Shown here in pieces: positions 1-6,731 of a stretch of 13,533 bases of DNA; the first letter of the stretch is position 1, and each line of letters starts with the position of its first letter. A model generated the notes under the pieces. It did no database searches and was not told the DNA's origin. It saw only the letters and a program-made list of their open reading frames with translations. Both the position numbers and the translations under genes were made by a program. Where the stretch lies: contig JBKJUK010000186.1 in NCBI GenBank assembly GCA_046590705.1, positions 1-13,533 of the forward strand. The letters are read 5' to 3'. Source of the DNA: JBKJUK01 sp046590705 (lineage in GTDB: Bacteria; Acidobacteriota; Thermoanaerobaculia; Gp7-AA8).

Positions 1-1290
1 CTTGATCAAACCACGAACCCGATCTGGAGGGAATTGACGACTCAGACCCGGTTCAACGAGGGCTTTCTGACGGATTTCCGAGGCAGCAGCGGTCTCGAGA
101 ACGACAAGGACAACATCGGCCCGCGGCTTGGATTCACCTACGACCTGGCCGGTACAGGAAGGCACATCGCTCGCGGCGGGTGGGGCATCTACTACGATTT
201 CCCTTACACGAATGCGACGATCCTCTTCCCGACGGCGGCCGTGCAGTCATCATTCGGAACGACCTATCTGCACTCGAATTCAGCGGGGATCCGCAATGCA
301 GACGGCTCGCTGTACCGAATCGGCCAGCCGCTCCCTGCAAATCAGCTGACGAATGTTTCGCGACCAAGCCCCAACGAGGTCGCCTCGCCGACCATTGAAG
401 CGCCGCAGTCGACTCAGGCCTCGCTCGGTTTCTCGAGTCAGCTGACGAACAACATCGGCGTCACTCTGGATCTGGTCGACATCAAGTATCGGAACATTCC
501 CTTTCGCTTCCGCGGGAATCCGGTGGACCCGGCGACGCGGCAGCGGCGCTTCCCGCAGTTCGGTAACTTCCGTATCTGGTCCGGTGAAGGAGAAGCCGAC
601 TACCAGGGCGTCAACCTCGGCATCCGTTCCAAAGTTGCGCAGCGCCTCGAGCTCCAGGGCTTCTACACCTGGTCGGAAGCGACCGGTAACATCCTCGCAG
701 GCGCAGACGAATTCCGCGTTACTGCGGCTGGCCATCAGCCTGATCTCGCCGCAGTGGCAGACCAGGTCGTCAACCCTCTGGATCCGCTCTGCGACGCCTG
801 CTTCGGACCGCTCAACACCGATGCGACCCATCGTGCAACATTCAGCGCTGTGTATCAGGCGCCGTTTGCAGTCAATGTCGCTGGTATCTACCGCTATCGC
901 TCAGGCCTGCCCTACACGGAGTTCGCGGGCGTCGATCTGAATGGCGACGGCTTCAACTTCGATCTCAACACGTTTGATGGAGTCACTCACGTGAACAGTC
1001 GGCGCGGCGCGGACTCCTCGCAGTTCGACCTCCGTCTCTCACGTGAATTCCGTCTGGGCGGCAAGGTAGGGATTGAATTAATCGGCGAGATTTTCAATCT
1101 CCTGAACGAGGAGAACCCGGCCCGTTATCGTGGAGCGCGCTACATCCTGGATCCGTCGAAGCCGTCCACGCTTCCGGTTCGCGAGCGTCTGCGTGCGAAC
1201 CCCGCATTCGGAACTCCTGTGGCTTACTCAGGAGACCCGGGCCAGGGTGAGCAGCGCCTCGCTCAGCTAGGTTTGCGCCTCCGCTTCTAA
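1..1290 (+). CDS. TonB-dependent receptor, Oar-like, C-terminal part (5' end outside window)
   Basis: The frame is open from the first base, so the gene is truncated by the window edge; the in-frame TTG at 34 is internal, not a start. About 429 residues remain, all from the outer-membrane beta-barrel. They align along their whole length with the barrel of the receptor at 3593-6484: DNIGPRLGFTYDL matches DNISPRLGFTYDL, and FGNFRIW, GEGEA, GQPLP, FNLLNEENPA and GEQRLAQLGLRLR recur in order. The protein ends in an aromatic residue (LRLRF), the usual BAM-recognition end of an outer-membrane barrel. Visible features are a CxxC pair (codons at 790 and 799) and an acidic DLNGDG loop. Compared with its paralogue it has about 25 extra residues before the last strand (around 1128-1215). 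Plug, TonB box and signal peptide are not in the window. The likely role is TonB-powered import of an unknown ligand; the substrate cannot be told from sequence. Confidence 0.9.
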   Translation, partial: LDQTTNPIWRELTTQTRFNEGFLTDFRGSSGLENDKDNIGPRLGFTYDLAGTGRHIARGGWGIYYDFPYTNATILFPTAAVQSSFGTTYLHSNSAGIRNADGSLYRIGQPLPANQLTNVSRPSPNEVASPTIEAPQSTQASLGFSSQLTNNIGVTLDLVDIKYRNIPFRFRGNPVDPATRQRRFPQFGNFRIWSGEGEADYQGVNLGIRSKVAQRLELQGFYTWSEATGNILAGADEFRVTAAGHQPDLAAVADQVVNPLDPLCDACFGPLNTDATHRATFSAVYQAPFAVNVAGIYRYRSGLPYTEFAGVDLNGDGFNFDLNTFDGVTHVNSRRGADSSQFDLRLSREFRLGGKVGIELIGEIFNLLNEENPARYRGARYILDPSKPSTLPVRERLRANPAFGTPVAYSGDPGQGEQRLAQLGLRLRF

Positions 1291-1310
1291 ACGAGTTTCA
1301 AGATCGATTG

Positions 1311-1348
1311 AAAGGGGGCGCTCCGGCGCCCTCTTTCCTATTTTTGTT
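1311..1348 (+). terminator. Rho-independent terminator of the first receptor gene
   Basis: An 11-bp stem (1311-1321 with 1326-1336, one G-T wobble) carries a four-base loop TCCG closed by C-G, an UNCG-type tetraloop that is usually very stable. A broken T-rich run follows at 1339-1348. It lies 20 bases after the stop codon and separates this receptor from the enzyme gene at 1421. The rest of the 130-base gap shows no convincing promoter. A 6-bp inverted repeat (1384-1389 with 1406-1411) overlaps the weak ribosome binding site of the next gene. Confidence 0.85.
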
Positions 1349-1420
1349 CTGCGCCCGGCATGGGCGACTACTTGAAAGGTGAAAGTCCTTACGAACCTTA
1401 GTGACAGGACTCTGTGAGAA

Positions 1421-3517
1421 ATGCGGGTTAGTGTTCTGGTTGCCCTGTCCTTACTCGCCGCTGCCGGCGGTTGTCAGCGTAAACCGGAGAAGCCGACCCC
1501 GCGTTACAACGTTCTGCTCATCACGCTAGACACTGTGCGTGCTGACCGCCTCGGCGCCTACGGCTACGCCAAAGCGCGGACGCCCGCCCTTGACGCCCTG
1601 GCCGCGAGCGGCGTGCGGTTTGAGGATGCGATTTCGCCGGTCCCGTTGACGTTGCCGGCGCATGCATCGATCTTCACAGGCTCGACTCCGCTGCGTCACG
1701 CTGTTCATCTGAACGGTCAGCGAACACTGCCTTCGACGCAGAGAACTCTCGCTCAGAGTTTTGCTGAAGCGAAGTACCGGACCGGCGCATTCGTCGGTGC
1801 TTTCGTTCTGGACCGGCGCTTCGGTCTCGATCGCGGTTTTGAACATTACGATGACGAGATCGATCGCGAGAACGGGACGAGTGGATCTGAACTCGAAGCC
1901 GAACGGCCCGCGTCCGTTGTTGTCGACCGCGCTCTGCGGTGGTTGGCGTCTCTACGCGCTGACGAACCTTTCTTCGGATGGGTGCACCTGTACGACGCGC
2001 ACGCGCCGTACAGGCCTCCTGCAGGATTTGACGGCGGCGATCCCTACGACGGAGAGCTCGCCTATCTCGACAGCCAGCTGGCACGACTGTTCGAGTTTCT
2101 GCAGCAGAGAGGTTTGCGGGAACGAACGATCGTCGTGGTCACCGCCGACCATGGCGAGTCGCTCGGCGAGCATGCGGAGAGCACGCACGGCCTGCTTCTG
2201 TACCGATCGACGTTGCGAGTTCCGCTTATCGTCGCAGGGCCCGGTTCCGGCAGGCGGGGCGCCACAGTGACTCAACCGGTGAGTCTCATCGACGTGGCTG
2301 CCTCGATTGCCGAGCTGGCTGGTGTCGCTGCGCCGCTCGCGGCGGAGGGACGAAGTCTCGGTGATTTGATACGCGGTGAAGACGGTGGAAAGTTGGTTTC
2401 CGCCATTTATTCGGAAACCGAGTATCCGCGTATGCTCGGATGGAGCCCGCTCACGAGTCTGCAGGAGGGCTCGCTCCGGCTCGTGCGTGGAACGTTCGAT
2501 GAGCTGTTCGACGTAGGGAACGACCCGCAGGAATTATCAGAGATCGGCAGCGGCAGGCGGCGAGATGCACACCGCCTTGGTGGAACGCTGCAGGCGATTG
2601 TCAGACAGAAGGTGGTCGTCGCGGCGGTGGCTGTCGACGCAGAGACCAAAGCGAAGCTGGCCAGTCTCGGCTACCTCGGAAATGCGTCCGTGCCAGGAAC
2701 GGGAGGCGCGGATCCCAGAAAGATGGCCTCACTGTTCTCTGAACATGAGAAAGCGATGACGAAGGTTTCGGAAGGGAGGCTCATCCCTGCCGGCGAAATC
2801 CTCGAGCGACTGGTTGTAGCCGACCCCAAGAATCCATTATTCAGATCCGCACTTGCGTCCATCCGGCGCCGTCAATCGCGCTTCGTCGATGCCGTCACCC
2901 TGCAGCGCGAGGCGTTGCTGCTGAACCCTGAGGACGCCGACAGCTGGTTCAATCTGGGACTGGCGCTGCAGGAGGAGGGCAACTCGGAAGAGGCGCAAAA
3001 GGTGCTCACCGAGGCTTCCCGCCGCGACCCGGGAAGGGCAGAAGTGCTGAATGTGCTCGGGTTGAGTCTCATGCAGAACAGGAAGCCGCTCGAGGCGCTG
3101 TCGGCCTTCAAGCGAGCAGTGGACCTCGATCCGGAGAATGCGCGTGCGTGGAACAACCAGGGCAATTTGCTTCGCGAACTCGGCAGGCAGGAGGACGCCG
3201 AGGTTGCCTACCAGCGCGCGATTCATGAATCTCCGAAATTCAGCGATCCGCTGAACGGCCTTGGAGCCATTGCCGTCGAGCAGGGACGTACGACGGAGGC
3301 CATTGCGCTATTTAATCGCGCTCTGATCTTCGCACCTTCGAATCACGAGTTGCGCCTGAATCGAGCCATCGCGCTGCACACTGCGGGAAACATCGAAGCC
3401 GCTGCGGCTGGCTACCGCGAATTCCTGGCGGTGACAGCAAAGCTGCCATCTTTCCGCGAGCAGAGGGAGAGTGCCCGGAAGCTGCTGGCTTCGACGTCTG
3501 CTTCAATGGGACGTTGA
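1421..3517 (+). CDS. Predicted lipoprotein, sulfatase-fold (alkaline phosphatase superfamily) hydrolase with C-terminal TPRs
   Basis: The protein has 698 residues. A hydrophobic signal segment (1-17) ends in AAAGGC, a plausible though imperfect lipobox with Cys18, so it is probably a lipoprotein. Residues about 29-320 form a sulfatase-fold domain: LLITLDTVRADRLGAYGY with metal-ligand Asp37, PLTLPAHASIFTG at 75-87, DAHAPY around Asp192/His194, TADHGE with Asp243/His244, and His256 in STHG. The position that should be Cys or Ser for formylglycine is Thr77 (T-L-P-A-H in place of C-x-P-x-R). True sulfatase chemistry is therefore doubtful; a phosphatase, phosphodiesterase or phosphotransferase using Thr is more likely. 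After a KLASLGYLG linker (412-420), about five TPRs fill residues 503-673 and probably dock partners. The ATG at 1421 begins the signal segment; the upstream AGGA at 1406 is 11 bases away, so the ribosome binding site is weak. No terminator separates it from the receptor at 3593, which suggests one operon. Substrate unknown. Confidence 0.88.
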   Translation: MRVSVLVALSLLAAAGGCQRKPEKPTPRYNVLLITLDTVRADRLGAYGYAKARTPALDALAASGVRFEDAISPVPLTLPAHASIFTGSTPLRHAVHLNGQRTLPSTQRTLAQSFAEAKYRTGAFVGAFVLDRRFGLDRGFEHYDDEIDRENGTSGSELEAERPASVVVDRALRWLASLRADEPFFGWVHLYDAHAPYRPPAGFDGGDPYDGELAYLDSQLARLFEFLQQRGLRERTIVVVTADHGESLGEHAESTHGLLLYRSTLRVPLIVAGPGSGRRGATVTQPVSLIDVAASIAELAGVAAPLAAEGRSLGDLIRGEDGGKLVSAIYSETEYPRMLGWSPLTSLQEGSLRLVRGTFDELFDVGNDPQELSEIGSGRRRDAHRLGGTLQAIVRQKVVVAAVAVDAETKAKLASLGYLGNASVPGTGGADPRKMASLFSEHEKAMTKVSEGRLIPAGEILERLVVADPKNPLFRSALASIRRRQSRFVDAVTLQREALLLNPEDADSWFNLGLALQEEGNSEEAQKVLTEASRRDPGRAEVLNVLGLSLMQNRKPLEALSAFKRAVDLDPENARAWNNQGNLLRELGRQEDAEVAYQRAIHESPKFSDPLNGLGAIAVEQGRTTEAIALFNRALIFAPSNHELRLNRAIALHTAGNIEAAAAGYREFLAVTAKLPSFREQRESARKLLASTSASMGR

Positions 3518-3582
3518 GTTCGGAGTGATGTACCTGTGAAGAAGTTGTATATTGAGCAGACATTCGTGGTCCAACAGCATTC

Positions 3583-3587
3583 AGGAG
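3583..3587 (+). promoter_or_regulatory. Ribosome binding site fixing the start of the second receptor
   Basis: AGGAG lies 5 bases before the ATG at 3593. The same frame is open back to a GTG at 3536, but that start would add 19 polar residues in front of a textbook signal peptide and has no ribosome binding site. The ATG at 3593 is therefore the real start. Confidence 0.85.
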
Positions 3588-3592
3588 ATTTT

Positions 3593-6484
3593 ATGAAATA
3601 CGCAGTCAGGAAGATCCTGTACCTTTTCGTGCTCCTTGCGGTGTCGGGTCTGTTCCTGGTGCCTGCATCATTGCAGGCCCAGTCGTCGAACGGCGCCATT
3701 CAGGGCCGCGTTGTTGACGCAAGCGGCGGCGGAGTGCCGGGCGTCACGCTCACCGCTACCAACGTTGACACCGGAGTCTCCCGTGTTGTGGTCTCGGGTA
3801 CTGACGGCGTTTATCGTTTCCCAAGTCTCCCGGTTGGAAGCTATAACGTTTCGGCCGAACTCTCAGGCTTCGGCTCCGTGAATACGCAGAATGTTCGCGT
3901 GAACATTTCTACAGAGCGCACACTCGATGTGACGATCAAGCCCGCTGCGGTGAGCGAATCGATCACCGTCACGGCAGAGACACCTCTGATTGCCGATAGT
4001 GCCGCGATCGGAACGGTGGTAAGTCAGGAGGAACTCGAAGGTCTGCCGCTCAACGGCCGGCAGTTCGCCAACCTGGCCTCACTGGCTCCTGGTACATCAC
4101 TCGCCTACAACGCCGATCCAACCAAGCCGGGTCAGCTCACCGTTGCACTCAACGGGGGAATCGGTCGCAACGTCAACTATGTCGTCGATGGCGGTGACAA
4201 TACCGATGACACCATCGGTGGTGCGCTGCAGAATTACAACCTTGAAGCTGTGCAGGAATTCAAGATTCAGACGCAGTCTTACAAAGCAGAGTACGGGCGC
4301 TCCAGCGGCGGTGTACTGACGGTCGTCACCAAGACTGGGACGAACCGGTTCGGAGGCAGCGTGTATGGCTTCTTCCGTGACGACTCGCTCAACGAGAAAA
4401 CCGAAGGCGAGCGTCGCGCCGGTGCCGAAAAATCAGCATACGAGCGTCAGCAGTACGGCGGCTCGCTCGGCGGACCGATCGTTCGCGATCGCGCGCATTT
4501 CTTCGCGACCTACGAGAAGACTGACCGCCCTTCGAATTACGTGATCGATACGTCCTCTCCGAGCGGCGTCATCTATCCTGCGTTCCAGGGAACGGCAGTG
4601 GCCATTCCTTTCAACGATGAACTGATCACCGCCAAAGCCACTTCCAACATCACGCCTGCGCAGTTCCTGCAGCTTCGTTACGGTTATCAGAAGAATAGCG
4701 ACAAGTACGGCGCAGGACCGCAGTCGCTCCCTTCGTCACTCGGAACCCTGACCAACAAGTACGAATCGATTCTCGGCGGGCATTCATGGACCGTCGGTTC
4801 TGCGGCCGTCAACGAGTTCGTCTATCAGTGGACCAGGTTCGACAATGCCATCACGGCCGATTCCGATGATCCGTTCCTGATCTATCCGAACGGCGTGACC
4901 GTCGGGCAGAACATCAACACGCCACAAACGACGCTGCAGGAAAAGTCACAGTTCAAGGACGACTTCAGCTGGTCGACCACACTCGGTGGCCGTCGTAACG
5001 ATTTCAAGACCGGGTTCAACTACGTTCATGAACCGATCCTCGGCGGTACCTTCACCACCGGCAAGGCCGGACAGTACACTCTGCTCGAGAATCGCGTAGG
5101 TTCACCGGTCACCGAAATCGTGATCACCGGTGGGAACGCTCAGTTCTCGACGCCTATCGATCAGTACGGCGTCTATTTTCAAGACGATCTCGCGCTGAAC
5201 GACCGACTGACCATCAATGCCGGAGTCCGGTACGATTTCTGGGAAGGCTTCGACCTCGATCAGTCCTCAAATCCGATTCTCAAAACGCTCTCGTCGCAGA
5301 CCACTTACAAAGACTCTTCGATCTATGACGGGTTCAGTGGATGGGACGGGAAGCTGGAGAACGACACCGATAACATTTCTCCGCGCCTCGGGTTTACATA
5401 CGACCTGACAGGCGCCAGCAGGCATATTCTTAGAGGTGGGGTCGGTCGCTACTACGACTTCCCTTACACCAACGCCACGCTCCTGTTTCCGGCCGAATCG
5501 GTTCAGTCGAATTTCGGGATCGCCTATACGAACTCGAACCCCACTGGTATCCGGAATTCCAACGGTACGTTCTTCCAGCCCGGCCAGCCGCTGCCGCCGA
5601 ATCAGTTGCCTGCTGCCCAGGTTGATCCGCCGAACAACGTCGGTCACCCTTCCATCAGCAACTCGCCCTACTCGGACCAGGTCTCTCTTGGCTATTCAAC
5701 TCAAGTGAGTGAATGGCTGGGACTCACCTTCGATCTTTCCAGTATCCGTTACAACGATATCCCGTTTCGCTTCCGTGCGAACGGACGTCTTGATGCAGCA
5801 GGCGCCCCGCAGGCCAGCCGTCGTTTCTCGAACTTCGGCAACTTCCGCATCTGGTACGGCGAAGGCGAGGCGAAGTACGAAGGCGCCAACCTGGGCTTCA
5901 AAGCAAGAATGAACAACCGTTTCGAGATGCAGGGTTTCTACACGCTCTCCAAAGCCGAAGGAAATGTTCTGGCCGGTGCGGACGAGTTCCGGCTCACCAA
6001 CGTCGCTCATCAGCCTGATCGGGGCTCACGACGCGATCAGTCGATCAATTTCAGGGAGCCCAACTGCGGCGACTGCTTCGCTCCGCTCGATACCGACGCG
6101 CGTCATCGGGTCACGTTGAGTGCGCTTTACAATGCACCGTTCGCCATCAACGTCTCCGGAATCCTCCGCTATCGGTCGGCGCTTCCATACACCCAGTTTG
6201 CCGGTACGGACCTGAACCGCGACGGCTTCAATTCAGATGTCGCACCGGGCCGTTCCTTGAATGATCGACGCGGATCATCGTTCTCACAGATCGACATGCG
6301 TCTCTCACGCGAGTTCAAGTTCACCGAGAACTTCGGCTTCGAGTTGATTGGCGAGGTGTTCAATCTGCTCAACGAGGAGAACCCGGCGGGTTTCGTCAGC
6401 AACGGTACCCCGACGACATTCGCAGGAGATCCGCTGCAGGGTGAGCAGCGCCTGGCGCAGCTCGGACTACGTCTCCGCTATTAG
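3593..6484 (+). CDS. TonB-dependent receptor, Oar-like, with N-terminal CarboxypepD_reg domain
   Basis: A complete outer-membrane receptor of 963 residues. A signal peptide (1-29, probably cut after LQA) is followed by a CarboxypepD_reg-like beta-sandwich at about 33-118 (GAIQGRVVD, GVPGVTLTA, GVYRFPSLPVGSYNV), as in Oar and SusC-like proteins. ESITVTAETP at 122-131 resembles a TonB box. The plug domain runs from about 135 to 255 (LEGLPLNGRQFANLASLAPG, VDGGDNTDD, AEYGRSSGGVLTVVTK). The remainder is the barrel, ending in LGLRLRY. A CxxC pair (Cys825, Cys828) and a DLNRDG loop are shared with the receptor at the window start. It would use TonB/ExbBD energy to import or bind a ligand; which ligand is unknown. 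The enzyme gene ends 75 bases upstream without a terminator, so the enzyme and this receptor are probably transcribed together and may act on the same substrate. Confidence 0.93.
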   Translation: MKYAVRKILYLFVLLAVSGLFLVPASLQAQSSNGAIQGRVVDASGGGVPGVTLTATNVDTGVSRVVVSGTDGVYRFPSLPVGSYNVSAELSGFGSVNTQNVRVNISTERTLDVTIKPAAVSESITVTAETPLIADSAAIGTVVSQEELEGLPLNGRQFANLASLAPGTSLAYNADPTKPGQLTVALNGGIGRNVNYVVDGGDNTDDTIGGALQNYNLEAVQEFKIQTQSYKAEYGRSSGGVLTVVTKTGTNRFGGSVYGFFRDDSLNEKTEGERRAGAEKSAYERQQYGGSLGGPIVRDRAHFFATYEKTDRPSNYVIDTSSPSGVIYPAFQGTAVAIPFNDELITAKATSNITPAQFLQLRYGYQKNSDKYGAGPQSLPSSLGTLTNKYESILGGHSWTVGSAAVNEFVYQWTRFDNAITADSDDPFLIYPNGVTVGQNINTPQTTLQEKSQFKDDFSWSTTLGGRRNDFKTGFNYVHEPILGGTFTTGKAGQYTLLENRVGSPVTEIVITGGNAQFSTPIDQYGVYFQDDLALNDRLTINAGVRYDFWEGFDLDQSSNPILKTLSSQTTYKDSSIYDGFSGWDGKLENDTDNISPRLGFTYDLTGASRHILRGGVGRYYDFPYTNATLLFPAESVQSNFGIAYTNSNPTGIRNSNGTFFQPGQPLPPNQLPAAQVDPPNNVGHPSISNSPYSDQVSLGYSTQVSEWLGLTFDLSSIRYNDIPFRFRANGRLDAAGAPQASRRFSNFGNFRIWYGEGEAKYEGANLGFKARMNNRFEMQGFYTLSKAEGNVLAGADEFRLTNVAHQPDRGSRRDQSINFREPNCGDCFAPLDTDARHRVTLSALYNAPFAINVSGILRYRSALPYTQFAGTDLNRDGFNSDVAPGRSLNDRRGSSFSQIDMRLSREFKFTENFGFELIGEVFNLLNEENPAGFVSNGTPTTFAGDPLQGEQRLAQLGLRLRY

Positions 6485-6502
6485 TATCGTCATCGTTTGC
6501 AG

Positions 6503-6531
6503 AAAAGGGGGCGCTTTGGCGCCCCCTTTTT
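6503..6531 (+). terminator. Rho-independent terminator of the second receptor gene
   Basis: A perfect 12-bp stem, 6503-6514 with 6519-6530, has a four-base loop TTTG and ends in a run of T. The GC core (GGGGGCGC pairing with GCGCCCCC) closely resembles the terminator at 1311, so the two related receptors share both coding sequence and terminator type. It starts 18 bases after the stop codon. Confidence 0.92.
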
Positions 6532-6565
6532 CTATGGGATCGATGGCCCACGCGCGCTTACGACC

Positions 6566-6584
6566 GATTCGAGCGGGTCGAATC
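6566..6584 (+). repeat. Short perfect inverted repeat in the 247-base gap before the third receptor
   Basis: GATTCGA (6566-6572) and TCGAATC (6578-6584) are perfect inverted copies separated by GCGGG. A second small pair, GAACA/TGTTC, lies at 6598-6614. These sit between the terminator at 6503 and the candidate promoter at 6663. They could be operator half-sites or chance; no T-run follows, so they are not terminators. Confidence 0.35.
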
Positions 6585-6662
6585 ACACATGGGTAGGGAA
6601 CAGCAGAATTGTTCGGGCGGATCCGTTATCCAACTCCTGGAAGAGGGGACGTGACAATTCAG

Positions 6663-6691
6663 TTGCCTCCCGTTCACCAAAACTTTACAAT
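6663..6691 (+). promoter_or_regulatory. Candidate sigma-70-type promoter for the third receptor
   Basis: TTGCCT (6663-6668, 4 of 6 to the -35 consensus) and TACAAT (6686-6691, 5 of 6 to the -10 consensus) are spaced by exactly 17 bases. Transcription would begin near 6698 and give a leader of about 34 bases carrying the AGGAGG site. It lies downstream of a strong terminator, so this receptor needs its own promoter. The call is by eye only. Confidence 0.5.
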
Positions 6692-6721
6692 TCCCGGACT
6701 TGTATTCGTCTCGATTGAGAC

Positions 6722-6727
6722 AGGAGG
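6722..6727 (+). promoter_or_regulatory. Strong ribosome binding site fixing the start of the third receptor
   Basis: AGGAGG ends 4 bases before the ATG at 6732. The frame is open further upstream to 6609, but that extension has no signal-peptide character and would bury the signal peptide. The ATG at 6732 is the start. Confidence 0.85.
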
Positions 6728-6731
6728 AAGC

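Noticed and set aside
280..831. A 183-codon open frame on the - strand opposite the first receptor
   Set aside because: It is antisense to clearly conserved barrel sequence shared with the paralogue, has no recognisable domain, and is best explained as a shadow.
1371..1420. A stretch with GGTGAAAGTCC resembling a loop common in bacterial group II introns
   Set aside because: No domain V, no intron-encoded protein and no other intron landmarks are visible nearby. The match is about ten bases and likely chance; an Infernal search would settle it.
3514..3553. TTGAGT and TATATT between the first enzyme and the second receptor, considered as a promoter
   Set aside because: The spacing is 28 bases, far from the 17 expected, and no better -35 lies at the right distance. 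Co-transcription from upstream is simpler.
3536..3592. GTG at 3536 as the start of the second receptor
   Set aside because: It would add 19 polar residues before a clear signal peptide and lacks a ribosome binding site, while the ATG at 3593 has AGGAG 5 bases upstream.
6609..6731. Upstream in-frame extension of the third receptor
   Set aside because: The added 41 residues have no signal-peptide character and overlap the candidate promoter and the AGGAGG site for the ATG at 6732.
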